DNA of 64,000 bases, taken from Cucumis sativus. Lineage: Eukaryota > Streptophyta > Magnoliopsida > Cucurbitales > Cucurbitaceae. The notes under the pieces are model-generated. The model was not told where the DNA came from, searched no databases, and was given only the letters and a program-made list of their open reading frames with translations. Location: positions 21,076,501 through 21,140,500 of the forward strand of contig NC_026657.2 in NCBI RefSeq assembly GCF_000004075.3, given 5' to 3'. Position numbers and translations under genes: made by a program. Every line of letters begins with the position of its first letter. Positions within the stretch are counted from its first letter, which is position 1. Positions 46,470 through 60,256 of this stretch are shown one piece after another.

Positions 46470-47670
46470 TCGATGGCCAACGAAGAAGAAGAAATGCTTC
46501 TGTCCAATTCCGCCACCGACACTCATTGGATTCTTCATCTTCTCAATTTGGCAAATCCCTATTTCCTTCATCATTTTGATTGCACCAGCCTTGTCCTTGT
46601 ATCAAATCCTCTCACTGAGACGAAATATACTTCTGGAGTCAAGCCATGATTATTGACCTCACGGTGAAGAACAAGTTGGGATTTGTTGATGGAACGATCA
46701 CTCGGCCTTCTGGAGAACTGCTACATTTTGAAATTTGAACTTGATTTTGAAAGAAATATCGGCCAGTGTCAATTTCTTCGATTTTGCCAGAGAGATTTGG
46801 CTTGATCTACAAGAATGCTACAAGTACAAGAATTGTCTACAAGTTTATCAGATTCGCTGAGAATTAACCACTCTTGTTCAAGATTGATCTCTGTCACAAT
46901 TTATTATGCCAAACTCAAAACTCTATGGAATGAATTGGAATTATATCACTTGGCTTGTTCCTATGGAAAGTTCACCTGTGGTGGAGTAGAAGATCTCGTG
47001 TAATACTTCCAAACAAAGTATGTCATGACGTTTCTTATGGGTTTGAACGAGTCTTTCAACCCAATTCGAACTCAGTTGTTGCTCCTGAAGCTAGAACCGA
47101 TGATTACTAGGACTTTCTCTTCTACTGTGGTTCAAATGTTCGCTCAAATTCCAATCATGAAAAGAAGAAAGAATGTTTGATATGCACTCGTTGCAACATT
47201 CCTGGCCACACTGCTGAAAGATGCTATAAGGTTCATGAATATCCTCTGGATATCGAACCACCAGCAAGAACTCACCAAAATCCGGAAATTCTTCACCTAC
47301 ATCATCTTCTTCAGCTACTTCATCTGCTTCATTTCTTGGAAATCCAACTCATACACAATGCCAGGGACTGTTAGAAATGCTTCAGTCACATCTAGCAAAG
47401 GCCAAGACCAAGACCAAGACCAATAATGACTCTGCCTCTACTCCTCATGTAGTAGGTATGTGCTCACCTTACACTAATACTAAAGCCACTAAACTTTGGA
47501 TCTTGGATTCTGGAGCATCATCAAACATCTGTTGTTGCAAGGAACTATTCACATCATTACATTCCATATCAATTGTCATAATCTCTTTGCTTGATCATAG
47601 ACAAGTCGGTGTGAGTTTTTCTGGTGATAAATCATGGTTTAATACTTCAGAATGTGCTCTTTATACCTGA
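46470..47670 (+). pseudogene. copia gag and protease remnants
   Basis: The first frame begins MANEEEEMLLSNSATDTHWI. Later frames give a zinc knuckle CTRCNIPGHTAERC near 47,180 and the protease motif LWILDSGASSNICC near 47,500, where the active Asp-Ser-Gly is kept. Frames change several times between them. Confidence 0.85.
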
Positions 47671-48059
47671 TTTTTGGTTCAACCTTCTTTCAATCAGTGC
47701 CTTAACTGCAAATGTGCCAATTACAGTCCAATTTTATGTTGACAATTGTGTAATACTGGACAAGTTTCGTTGAAGATGATTAGCAAAGCTAGATTTTGGT
47801 ATGACTTATATGTCCTTCAAGTTGAGAAGCCCTTGCTCTAGATTTGTCTACTCCCTCCATCTTGAATACTGCTGTTAATTTTCATGCTCAAAATACTGTT
47901 ACTACCACTCGTTATCTTGAAGCAGTGGTTACAAGTACTTGTTATCTTTGAAAGATGAATTGCATATTACTCTTTCTAATAAAAAACACATCTGTCCTAC
48001 TTGTCTTTTGGCTGAATAAAGGAAGTTGTCCTTTTGTTCAAACAATCATTTAGCAAATA

Positions 48060-50614
48060 AAGCTTTTGATTTAGTACACTGACATCTGGGGCCCTTACAA
48101 ATCTTCTACATGTTCAGGTCATTGTTTCTTTATAACTATTGATTTCACAAGATATACTTGGGTCTACTTAATTCGACACAAGTGTGATGCCTTACATATC
48201 ATTCCAACGTTCTTTGCTCTCGTTTAAAATTAATATGGAGTTTGCATAAAAGCCTTTTGATCAGACAATGCCCCAGAATTTTATTTCACTGATCTTTTTG
48301 CAATCATTCATCAATTCTCATGTGTTGGCTGTTCAGAACAAAACTTAGATGTCGAGAGAAAACATTAGCACCTACTTTATGTTGCTCGAGCTCTTTATTT
48401 TCAGTCTAAAATTCTCATTCAGTTATGGGGAGGGTGTGTCTTGACAACCACTTTCTAATCAACCAAACACCTTTCTCCATTCTCAATTGTTCGACTCCTT
48501 ATTATCATTTTGGATGTTTTTCATGTTGAATGCTCATCTATGCACATCTTTGGATGTCTTTGCTTTGCATCATTGCTCACTGCACATAGATCCAAATTTT
48601 ATCCCCGTACCATTACCTCAGTCTATATGGGACATCCTCCAAGAATGAAAGGGTACAAGCTATATGATGTTGAAAAGAAGTTTTTTTTTATCTCCAGAGA
48701 TGACTGTTTCATGAACATGTCTTTCCTTGTCAACACATTTCTTCACAAGATAATCTTGTTGATCCATTTCCAGAAGTTGTTACCCCTGCCATTTTCGAGT
48801 TTGCAGGGATTCCTTTTAATGAAGCTGGGACTAGTACATTAGCCAAAGAAGTAGTTGCCACTCCAACTAACAACAATGTTGACTGTGAACAAAATAACAG
48901 TGCTCCAGTTGAGAATCAAGCAACGCTTGAGAGTCAAGCATCCATTGTGATTCCAAACAATGTGCCAACCACTTCTCAAAATGTTAGACGGTCTACTCGC
49001 TTACCAAACCACCTTCTTATCTTCATGAGTATCATCGTTACTTTGCTTCAAGAGTCCTCTATGAGCAACGTGCTCACTATGCCTACAAAGCTCCCCATTC
49101 AGAAGTTCATGTCTTATAACAAGTTGTCCTCGAGTTATAAGAAATTCTTACTCACTTCTACCTTCAAGCCACTATTCTACCATCACCCTGTCCCTTTCAA
49201 AGAATGGCATGATGCTATGACAGATGAGTTAAAAGCCACAGAAACAAAACTAGACTTGGTCGGTTGTTCCTCTTTCTCTTTATTGTTCTAATTTTATCAG
49301 AAGTTCATGTCTTATAACAAGTTGTCCTCGAGTTATAAGAAATTCTTACTCACTTCTACCTTCAAGCCACTATTCTACCATCACCCTGTCCCTTTCAAAG
49401 AATGGCATGATGCTATGACAGATGAGTTAAAAGCCACAGAAACAAAACTAGACTTGGTCGGTTGTTCCTCTTTCTCTTTATTGTTCTAATTTTATCAGAT
49501 GTCCTCCAAGGGACTCAGTTGTTCCTCTTCCTCCTACTCAACATTTCATAGGATGCAAATGGGTGTATAAAATCAAGCATGGAGCCGATACATCGATTGA
49601 ACGATAAAGCAAGACTTGTAGCCAAGTGGTACACTCAACGAGAAGGCTTGATTATGTTGAAACGCTTTCTTCAGTTGCCAAGCTTTTGACCATCAAAATT
49701 TTATCAACTATGGTTGTATCAATGAAATGGGAACTAGTTCAACTTGACGTCAACGATGCATTTCTACCGTGATCTTGTTGAAGAAATTTACATGGATCTA
49801 CCACTAGGATACAAACATGGTGTGGTTGCTAGAAAGGGGGAGCATTTACTATGTAAACTTAGCCAATCAATATATGGGCTTAAACAAATTTCTCAACAAT
49901 GGTTTGATAAGTTTTCTCGCAATCAATATATGCCCTGTTATCCCTCGGATTCTCACAATCCAAGTTAGATTATTATTTGTTTACCTGTGGCTCTGGACAT
50001 ACTATTAATCTATGTTAATGATGTAGTAATAATTGGTGCTTTATCTACTAATATCTCCATTCTAAAGCAACACTTGAATTTTGTATTCAAGTTAAAAAAA
50101 CCTTAGCAGCAACTCCTGGCCAAGGTCTCTTCTTAAAGGCATCTATTTTTCAAATACGTGCCTTCAGTGATGATTGGGCTTCTTGCCTTGACACTTGCAA
50201 GTCTACTACCAGTTTTTGTGTGTTTCTTGGTGATTCATCAGTCTCTTGGAAGTCAAAGAAGCAAGTGACAGATTTAAAATCATTAGCTGAAGCAGATAGA
50301 GGTTTAGCAACCACTGTTAGTGAAGTTTCTTGGCTTGTCCAACTGCTTAAAGACTTAGTGTTTTGTGATATAGTATTTTGTGATAGTACTGCTACCACTC
50401 ACATAGCCTCAAATCTAGCTTTTCACGAAAGAACGAAGCACATATAGTTAGATTGTCACCTCGTGTTAGATCATGTAGCAAAAGGCAATATCAAATTGAT
50501 GCCTATCCGGACTCATTCCCAATTGGCGGACATTTTCACTACGGCCTTGCTATCTTCATTTACACTACTATTGTCCAAGATGGGTGTCCTAAAGATACTA
50601 GGTCCATCTTGAAG
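48060..50614 (+). pseudogene. copia integrase, reverse transcriptase and RNase H remnants
   Basis: Integrase traces lie near 48,060-48,860 (FIPRTITSVYMGHPP-like end). Reverse transcriptase is seen at 49,550-49,960 ([36 protein letters not shown]). RNase H is seen at 50,160-50,610 (TTSFCVFLGDSSVSWKSKKQ, FHERTKHI, ADIFTTALL). Stops and shifts occur throughout. A perfect 198-bp tandem duplication sits just before the reverse transcriptase. Confidence 0.85.
49101..49496 (+). repeat. Perfect 198-bp tandem duplication inside the decayed copia
   Basis: Copies at 49,101-49,298 and 49,299-49,496 are identical, both starting AGAAGTTCATGTCTTATAAC. They encode the same pre-RT segment (SSSYKKFLLTSTFKPLFYHH). 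Confidence 0.97.
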
Positions 50615-50779
50615 GGGAGTAATGGAAATTAGTTATATTGTTGAAACTCCTGATATTTTGTTATTGGTGGTTATTTTGATATATCACCCACCTATGTGTA
50701 CTTCCATTGGGTATTTATATTGCCCATTCTTAATAATAAAGATTGAGCAAAGCTATTTAGTCTTGGTGTTAGTTTAATA

Positions 50780-53700
50780 AAGACTGATGTTATCTGTATC
50801 ATACATCTGACCTGTGATTGATTGGAATGGCATCTTGAAAATAGAATATCATATCTTAAGCAAAGAAGTTAATTGAAGGTATGGGAAGAAAAAAAAAAGG
50901 GTGATTCACTGGGAAAGCATATTCCAGAAATTGACAACGTCAGAAGAAGCAGGATGATGTGGAGAAAGCGGGTGGCAGAATGAGAAGAACAGTGGTGGAT
51001 GAGTTCATCTCATAAGTTGTCTCTTCTTTCCTTATGTGTAGTAGCATTAACAAATTGCAGAAATTATTCTCTGTTCTTGTCTTTCAGGGTTTTATTACAC
51101 CCAATATTTCGACATTTGGGCAATGTCAGAAAGAAAGTGACCGTTTTCAGGGGTTGTAGGGGAAGAATTTAATGTATCGGACCAAATGAAACAAAATACA
51201 GAATATATATATATATAATATGTATTTTGTGGTTTATATGTGGCAACTCAAAATGTACTATGAAGTTTTAATTAACTGAATGTATTATATTCAGTTTTTC
51301 TTTCTTTTCTTTTCTTTTATTTACTTTTTCTTTTTCTTTTTCTTTTTTTTAAAACTAAAATTCCTACTCTTGAATTTCACATTTGTAAAAGGATATAGTC
51401 TTCTTAAATTTTCATGGTAGATGGGTTTATCTTGTTTTTTAATACACAGAATTGAAATTTTGGGTTACGTTAGTTATAAAGTTTAATATTATGTTTATAG
51501 TTTTGCTCCCCTTTAGTCATAGTTGAAACTTAAGGACTTATTAGACATTGTTGAAGTTTATAAAAGTTGGTTCGATTAAACATATTATACATTTACAATT
51601 ATGAATGAGTTAATAATCTATGATAAATATTTGTCCACCTTTAATAAACCATAAACATTATTAACGACATAAATCTATTGATTTAACTAGGATATTAAAT
51701 GCACAGTTTTTCTATTTTTACATTTTATTTCAGTAATTTAGTTTAACAATTATTTAAATAATATAGTTGTATTTGTTTATACGAATTTAATAAATTTTAT
51801 CAAATTTAATTTTGATTTATTTTTATTTTGATTAGGTGCTATTTAAATTATTTAATTTATTAGTTTATTTTGTTTGTTTTAGTTTATAACACTACATTGT
51901 TGTTAAATAATCAAACTGGATAAATATTTATAATGGGACGATTTAAAAAAAAAAAAAACTATTTACACCTCATATAAATTGCCAAAAATGTAAAAGATAA
52001 AAAATAAAACAAAAAAACTCACTACATTTGGTATTGTGAGTGTAAATTTTTTTGCTCACTTTCTCAATTTTTATAATTCTCCAAATAGTAGTTATTATAA
52101 CAATAAATACAATGAATTAACCCATTCAACTTCTTTATATACAATATTTTTTGACGGATTAGACCATGAAAATATACATTTTGAGGGAGATAAACCCCTA
52201 TATTTGGAATAAGAATAATTAAGGAATTTATTTTAATTAAATTGAAAGAAATAATTAGAGTAAATTGATAATAGGAAGGGATTTTATAAATTAATTGCAA
52301 TTTAAGAAAATAATTAAAATTAATGTAATTTAATAAATTTGTTGATAATAAGAAAAATGTAATTTTAATTAAATTGAAATAATTATACATTCCATTGTTA
52401 AGGGTATAGATGAAATTTAACAACAAAATCCTCCCCTTTTATATATTATAGATATAAATATAGATTTGTGACAACTTTTTTTTATTCTCAAATGTATTTA
52501 TAATTTTTTTGGTACAAAAGTATCTGTATAATTATGTCAAACATAAAATTTTAAAAAGTTAAATAAAACTATAACCAATTTTGTTAGTTCATCATTTTCT
52601 TGATGTCGTTGTAGGTGAAAAAATTTTAAAAATAATTCAAATTCCTAGTCTAGTTTGATGTTGTTCAACTTAATCACAACAATGAAACCTCATTTAATTT
52701 TCAAAAAACCATAGGAAGAGATTGAGTTTTAGATTTAAAAAAAAAATACAAACACATGGAGGTATTGTACTGACCTCCTCCTTCTCCCCGATTTCAATTT
52801 TCAATCTCTCATTTCACTTGTTTGGGTTTCCCTCATGTAGATCTGCAACAAATTTATTCTTGGGTTGTGTATTTATATTATTTAGTATTGAATTTTGATA
52901 GTTTTCCATTTCAACTTTATAACAACATTAAAAATAAATTGTAACCAACCATGATCGTAATTATCCATCAAATAAATTAATTATCGGTTATAAATATCTA
53001 ATTTTTGAAAAAAAAAATAGTTTTTTAGTTTCATTTTTATTTAGGACATATTTGCAACTCACTAAAGTTTAAGAGGAGAAAACGGTCTAAAAATGTTATT
53101 TTAGAAATCTCACCTTTTAATTTAATTTTTGGTGGAGAAAACTAGGAGAAAATGTTTATTTTATAGGATAATTTACCTAAATAAAATAGTTGACAAACTA
53201 TTTACATAGTTTTGAATTGGGTTAAAATTTAAGTTATTTATATTGGCTTTGTTAAAATTTTACTTTGGCGGTAAATAGTTTGTATAAAAATTTGATATTT
53301 TGTATATATAATATAAAATGTACTGAAAAAAGATATATTACTCCATACATACAAATAAGATAAATTGGGTTTTAAAATTTTAGATTAAATTAGCTTTTGT
53401 TTAATTTCGTGTAAATCATCGCTGAAAACTAACCCTCTAACCCATATTTTTCCTTCCAAATCTCATTTCATCTCTATCGTTAGGTTTGATATAATCAAAT
53501 GACAATTTTGAAATATACTTATGGTAGTCCATATAAATTATACAATACACTATGTTACTATATTCTTGATCTTTTATATCAATTTTGTCAGATTATACCA
53601 TTAATTCTATTACATTATCCATTTTTTCTATCAATTTCTTAATAATAATTCTAGATAAAGGTTTCAACCTTCCACTTTTGCCAAACATTAAATATATATT

Positions 53701-56201
53701 TGAGATTTAAGTTCATACAAATGTTATTCGCAACAATGTAATAAAAATTAAATTGCAAAAGAAAAACAAAAACAAAATTAAAGAAGTAAAGAAGTAAAGA
53801 AGCCTTAAAAGATTACACAAAGTTAGTCTGAACTTTTATTTTGTGTGTTTATGGTACTGATCGATGAGGTTTTTTTTGTATAGGATTTACAAAAGCAGAT
53901 GAGCTAAATTTTTGCTGCAAAAAATGTGTATTATCATGTGCTAGTGAAAAAAAGATCATTTGAGCAGTGTACATAGAGCATTGTTCTCCAATTTATATTA
54001 TTAGAATTTTAACAAAGAAATGTTTTAGTTCAATTAGTTACTATAAAAATTTGATTCCTAATAATTTGATTATTTAAACAATGGGATGTGGTAATCATTC
54101 TCTATCCATCTATAACATTAGATTTAAGAGTTTCTTTCATGTACTTTTAGGTAATTAAATCAAATAGTTACATGTTGTTTTTATTCTTTTAGAAATATAA
54201 ATCTACAATAGTTTTGGAAAACATTTACACGAACGCTGATCATTGAATTTTGGAGAGTTTATAACTTTTGTGCTGTGGTTTGTGTAATAGTGATATTGAT
54301 ATATGGTAAATTGGAAGAGGAGGTTGATGTTTGATTATATATTTTAAATAAAAAAATTGGTAAGCTCCACATTTGTCCTCATATTGTATTTGGGGGGCGT
54401 TTCCGTAAAGAATGTTATCTTTTCTTTTTAGAATAATAGTTGGGAGTAAAATGAGATAATAAATAAATAAGAAAAGAAAAATGAGATAAACACGCGTGTG
54501 TGTGTGCTGTGTGACACGTGACAGAAACAGAAGTAACGTGGATATTTCTAAGGAAGAAAAGAGCCACACCCTGACACGTGGGCTTATTTCCTTTTCCAAA
54601 TCAAAGTTTGGTGACGCTGGCTCTTTCCCAACCAATTAGGGTGTGACAGAGTGGACTATAAATTTGAGTCGATGACACACCTCATCTGCATCCCACGGAT
54701 CATTGTCTTTCCTTTTTATCTTTTCTGTATAACAAAGCAAAGCGCCTTTTCAACTCTCACATATTTGCTTCCGGGTGGGGCCAATCATTTTTTATTCATT
54801 CTATTTTCTCTTTTTCTTTTTCCTTTTACCTTTTTTAATATTATTTATGTTTTAAAACTATTTCGTGTTTTATTTATTATATTTCTTCTTTTCTTACTGT
54901 AGTTCATACACATTAACTAAAGTGTATACATAAATTTCAGAAAGCAACTGTTTGATAAAAAACGGGTGTTCAACAACAAATTTTAGCTAATTAAATCTCG
55001 TCATCTTATAACAAAATTGTGATAATGATAATGTGATTGAGTTTGAGTAATCAAGGTTTTTCATATGAAAGAATTAAGTTGGAAAAGATAATATACCAAA
55101 GCTTAAGAAGCAAATAAACTAAGTCCAAATAAAATCCATGAAAATTCTTTGTAAATATACACAATGTCATTCATTTTAGGGATTTCGTGTGGAAGGAAGA
55201 ATTGAAATTATAAAAAATTAAAGATTCAATCTTCTAAAAATAAAGTTTTTATCAATCCTAAGATTATCATCTTCTGAAATATCGAAACTTCAAAAATTAA
55301 ACTTTCCTTGACTTTCAGAAATTTAAAGTTCAAATTGATTTACAACTTACAAAATATTCTAAAAAATTTAATTTGTATTAGAAGAAGAAAACATCGAATG
55401 AGTATATTCTAGAGATTATATTATACTTTCACTATACAGTTTAAAATTTTAAAAATTTAAGGATATTTTAATTTTTTTTTTCAAATTTGAGGATATTTTT
55501 TAAACTTGAAAGGTAAAGAATGAGAACCATCACTTAAAAAAATGTGAAACAAACAAAAATAAAATAAAAAACTAACTGAAAGAAAAACGTTAAAAATAAA
55601 AAACAAAAAAGCCCTAAAAAAGGAAGATGAACCACTAAATATGTGTTTCTGTCTATCCATTAATTTAAAAAATGGATAATATTAACAAAAGTACTCATGA
55701 AAAAACGTCTTCAGTCACACACACACACACCAAAAAAAGGAAGAAAACAAAACAGAATAAAAAAACGAAAATAAACTTGGAATGGGTAAAACAATACAGC
55801 AACCGATGAAAAAGGAAAAGAAAAAAAAGAAATTGTTTTAAACAAGAAAACTTTTAAAAATATATATTAAAATGTTTGATTTTGTATATATCATGATTAA
55901 GATAGATTAGTTTATGATTAATATTTTAGTATATGGAAAGAAGCTAAAAATAGTTTGCATAAAAAGGTCAATGGTATAATGTCTTCATCTCCGTATTCCC
56001 AACTTTGACGCCGCACCAGAGAGACACTATTCCCGTAATTTAGTTTTCAGGATAACAAATATACAAGTTTTGCATCTCAGTAGTTCATCAATTGCAAAAT
56101 AACATTATCAAACCCAATTATTTCTTTCTAAAATTCTTTTTGTTATTTCGGAATAAGGACTCGGAGCCTGAAAATTCTCAGGGAAGGGCTTTCCGGCCAA
56201 T
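50780..56201. other. AT-rich intergenic DNA, no gene recognised
   Basis: Contains a (TA)n run near 51,207, a CTTTT-rich pyrimidine tract at 51,296-51,349, and long A/T tracts. GACACGTG boxes lie at about 54,511 and 54,573, and an ACGTGG at 54,536, close together. Open frames here are low-complexity and show no motif. The last few hundred bases are the MIOX promoter. Confidence 0.6.
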
Positions 56202-56209
56202 TATAAATA
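56202..56209 (+). promoter_or_regulatory. TATA box of MIOX
   Basis: TATAAATA, preceded by CCAAT at 56,197-56,201 and lying 118 bases before the start codon. Confidence 0.6.
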
Positions 56210-56252
56210 CATTCTCCTTCCCCAATTAATGTTCTCACTACCACCGCTAAAA

Positions 56253-56254
<2 letters not shown>

Positions 56255-56282
<28 letters not shown>
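56255..56282 (+). repeat. (TC)14 microsatellite in the MIOX 5' UTR
   Basis: A pure TC run between the TATA box and the ATG. Such pyrimidine tracts are common in plant leaders and may influence expression. Confidence 0.95.
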
Positions 56283-56286
<4 letters not shown>

Positions 56287-56319
56287 TTTCCCATTTCGTT
56301 TCTCTCTCCCGGTTCAATC

Positions 56320-59300
56320 ATGACGATCACCCTCCTCGTTGAGAACCCGGAGTTTGGTAATATAATTTTTTATTTTTTAAATTATTGATTCCGGTGGAGT
56401 TCTGAAATTAAGGTCACCGGAAGCGGATTGACGATGAGTTTTAATTTGTAGGAGTTGCAGCGGAGGAGAAGGGATTTAATCAAGAGTCGGAATTGGTTTT
56501 GGACGGAGGGTTTTTGGTGCCCTATGCCAATTCCTTTGGCCACGGATTTAGGTTTGAACTTTTTATTTATTTATTTATATATATATCAAATTGAAATAAG
56601 ATGTTTAAAAAATATATCCAAAATATTTTTTATAAATATCTTAATTCCGAGGTAAAAATTGGAAGGTATTAAAAGATTAAAAAAGGAAAAAGGAAATGGA
56701 GATTGTTTTGGGTAATTTTTATCCATTTATGCTTAAAAAAAGGTGCATGTTGATACAGAGCGTTTTAAAATAACAATAATAATAATAAATTACTATAGAA
56801 AAGTAGCGGTTGGACTTAATTTAAGAAAGTAAAAAGTAAAATGGGTAGAAAATGAGTAGTCATAGTCTTAATTTAAGAAAGTGTATAAAAAGTAAATTGG
56901 TTTTAAAGATAGTTTTGGAGATTTTTAAGAATTGAAAAATAAAAATAGTTCGATTTCAAAAAATCAACTACACAATTTCGTCTTAAATGGATAAATATTT
57001 TTGTTTTTATAAGTCCATTCAATCAAGTTTAATTTTCTCGTAAGAGTTCAATTGTTAAAGATGTTTTAAAAACTAAAATTAGTTTTTAAAAACTGTATTT
57101 TTAAAACATGGTTAAAAAGGTACGTAATAAAAACATTTAAAGGTGAAAAAGTCTTTCTTGTCTTAATTTTAAAAACTAAAAACTAAATGGATGCTAAACT
57201 AATACATATTATTGGTTTTTATACTTCATATTGTATCTAACAAATTCTTAATTCCTTACCTCTCTATTTAATATATCTATCAACTTCCATTTTTGTATAT
57301 GTTGTCCAGTTTCATGTTTTTTCTAAAAAGAAAATTGAACAAAACTCAATTATTATCTAATAGAACTAACTAATCTTATAAAATGACAAATATAGATTAG
57401 GAATCTTTTAAACATAGAAACTCAAATATTCAAAGTAGATTAGAGAAGTTTTAATGACTTACTACCCGATATATTTTCTTGATGTAGAGACTAACTATGC
57501 ATGCCAAATTGCCAATGATGGAAAACTATGATAATTTATTTATCCCAAAAAATTAATTAGAATTTAAGTTCAACTAGATATTAATGAGAAAAAAAAAAAA
57601 AAACAGCAAAAAGTTAATACTTCTGATCTTTTTTAAAAAATAAAATTTTACTTCTATATTACTTTCAGAGAGTGTATTGAAATAATTAAAAACAAAAATC
57701 ATTTTTAGTTCGTGGTAGAAATTTAAACTTCTGATGTCAATAGTTAAGTCATATAAAATATATATTTAAATTTAACAAAGAAAAACAATTAGGTAAAATT
57801 CTAAAAATGGTTTTTTAAGATAATAAAAAAAACAAAAACATTTATGCAAAAATTTAAAATTATATATAAATGAAAACTAATTGGATAATAAACAAAATTT
57901 AAAATTGTATGGGTTAGTAAAAGTATATTTTTGTTTCTTGTGTTATATTTGCAAATGGTGCGAACTAATTTAGTTCACCATAAATGGTTAATTAAATAAT
58001 TGAAGTTAGAATTATTATTTTATTATAATATTTAGTGATCTTAAATTTTGGAAAAAAAACACACACACAGAGACTATGATGCGGAAAGCGAAAGGCAAGA
58101 AGGAGTAGAGAGATTCTACAAACTCAATCACATTAATCAAACTTACGATTTCGTAAGCAAACCTTTTCCCATTAATTAGTTAATTAAAATAAATTTCGAT
58201 TATTCGTTTTTCAGTTCCCTCTTTCCCAATTGAAAATGGCGGAATGTGTTTGTAGGTGAAGAAGATGAGAAAAGAGTACGGTCAATTGAACAGAGTGGAG
58301 ATGAGCATTTGGGAATGCTGCGAGCTTCTCAATGACGTAGTTGATGAGAGCGATCCTGATTTGGATGAACCTCAAATCGAACACTTGTTGCAGACTGCTG
58401 AAGCCATCAGAAAGGATTATCCCAATGAAGATTGGCTGCATTTGACTGCTCTTATTCATGGTACTCTTCCCTCTTTTTTCCCTCGTATCATTCTATTTCT
58501 ACTTCATTTCTACTTATTTAGAATCTCAATTTGGTGATTCTATTTGTTCACTGGTACATGATTGAGAAAGAGACGCAAAACAAGCATTGGGTTTGAGTGA
58601 AACTGAAGAGAACATTAGCAACTATGGACAATAGTTCTAATTAGGGTCTAAAATTAGACTAAAGGAAATGGTATCTTATTAATAATGTATTTCATATCCT
58701 AAAAGCAATTTAAGATTGTTTAGTTTTCTGCATATTGTAAAAATATCTTGAAGATGTTATGTGATGCTGAAGTTAGAAAGAATTTTTAGGATATTAACCT
58801 ACATAACATAAGTGGTCCCTAAGTTTAGACCTTCTTATGTGAATATATGTTGAGCTTGAAATCCTAATGGCTTTATTACAGTTAAAGAATAGGGTTTGTA
58901 ACATTGTCTCTGTTTTTTTAAACTTATTTTTGAGTTATTTTAACTTTCATAGTTATTTCAATTCGTTTTGGTGCTTGTATTTCTTAAACGTTTTGGACTT
59001 TGGTTGGGTACTTGGTGTTCGAATAGAACCAAAAATTTGTTTTGTATTAATTGATTTTCTTTATTGTATGACATTGACTTGTGTGCATTTCAACCATTTG
59101 AGTCTTGATCAAGCATTTGACTAATTTTTATCTCCTTATTTATTTCTACTGCTTTTCTTTCTGTCTTTACTTTTTAGACCTCGGAAAGGTGCTTCTTCTA
59201 CCAAGCTTTGGTGGTCTTCCTCAATGGGCGGTTGTGGGTAAGACATGAGCTTCAATCTACCATACAGACAATCACATGATTCTGTACATGGGTCTTTTAT

Positions 59301-60256
59301 TTTATAAAGTTTATTTGCTAATTATTGTTATCATACCCTGGACCAACTTGCAGGAGACACCTACCCTTTGGGTTGTGCTTTTGATAAATCCATTGTCCAC
59401 CACAAGGTCTTGATTTTTCTATAATTAAAGTGCCAACCAACAACCTGTTTACTTTTCTTATAACCATTGACTTTACTACCCCTTAATTACAGTATTTCAT
59501 GGAAAATCCTGATTACTATAATCCTGCATATAACACTAAATACGGAGTTTACTCACCAAATTGTGGACTTGACAATGTAATGATGTCGTGGGGGCATGAT
59601 GACTACATGTATTTGGTATTCCTCCTGCCTCTACGAAGTATTAGAGTATTGAGTGCTGTTCTTAAACTACGATGATAAAGTTTGTAATTACATGGAACTT
59701 TCAGGTGGCAAAGGAGAATAATACTATTTTACCTTCTGCAGCACTTTTTGTCATCAGATACCACTCATTCTACTGTACGTTAATAAGAAATTGTGAAAAC
59801 ATTTTTGTTTCACTGAAACTTTTAACTATGAAGAAACCAGTAAGCTTATTTGAAATTGATTCTGCAGCATTACATAGATCCGATGCATATAAACACTTGA
59901 TGAATGAGGAGGATGTTGAAAACCTGAAGTGGCTACGCATATTCAAGTATGAAAATATTCTTCTTCACCACCATCTTGAGAGTTTGGAACTGATATGAAT
60001 TTTTAAGTTTCTGATCTAACCAAATCAATGTTTTTTTCACTTTTCCCCCATGAAGCAAATACGACCTTTACAGTAAGAGTAAAGTTCGGGTTAACGTTGA
60101 GAAAGTGAAGCCATACTATCTCTCTCTCATTGAGAAGGTAAGCACACTCATGGTAATGCAATCCGTATTTTCCTTCTTTTCCAGGTGCATTATCATTTAC
60201 TCAACTGGAAAAGTTATTTTTGGTTGCAGTACTTTCCTGCCAAGCTACAATGGTAA
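56320..60256 (+). CDS. MIOX: myo-Inositol oxygenase
   Basis: Eleven exons (56,320-56,356; 56,452-56,551; 58,071-58,152; 58,256-58,460; 59,178-59,237; 59,354-59,406; 59,493-59,615; 59,705-59,774; 59,868-59,946; 60,056-60,137; 60,230-60,256) join in phase to 305 residues, normal for plant MIOX. The cytosolic enzyme uses a di-iron centre and O2 to cut myo-inositol to D-glucuronate, feeding UDP-glucuronate for cell walls. All six expected iron ligands are visible: His in [11 protein letters not shown], His-Asp in LIHDLGK, His in SWGHDDYMY, His in RYHSFY and Asp in FNKYDLYSK. The start [13 protein letters not shown] matches family members, as does the end YFPAKLQW. The usual Pro after HSFY is Ser ([13 protein letters not shown]). 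Intron 2 is about 1.5 kb. Confidence 0.97.

Larger units (their letters stand above)
46270..50779 (+). mobile_element. Older, decayed copia element
   Basis: LTRs at 46,270-46,426 and 50,620-50,779 align over their full length with roughly one difference in ten bases. A primer site TGGTATCAGTTGA follows the first LTR and the purine tract GAAGGGGAG precedes the second. Gag, zinc knuckle, protease, integrase, reverse transcriptase and RNase H traces appear in order, all broken by stops and shifts. No target duplication could be identified. LTR ends are TA...TA rather than TG...CA. Confidence 0.9.

Noticed and set aside
52064..52426. 120-residue minus-strand frame rich in Asn, Tyr, Ile and Leu
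   Set aside because: Composition follows the AT-rich DNA; no motif or splice context.
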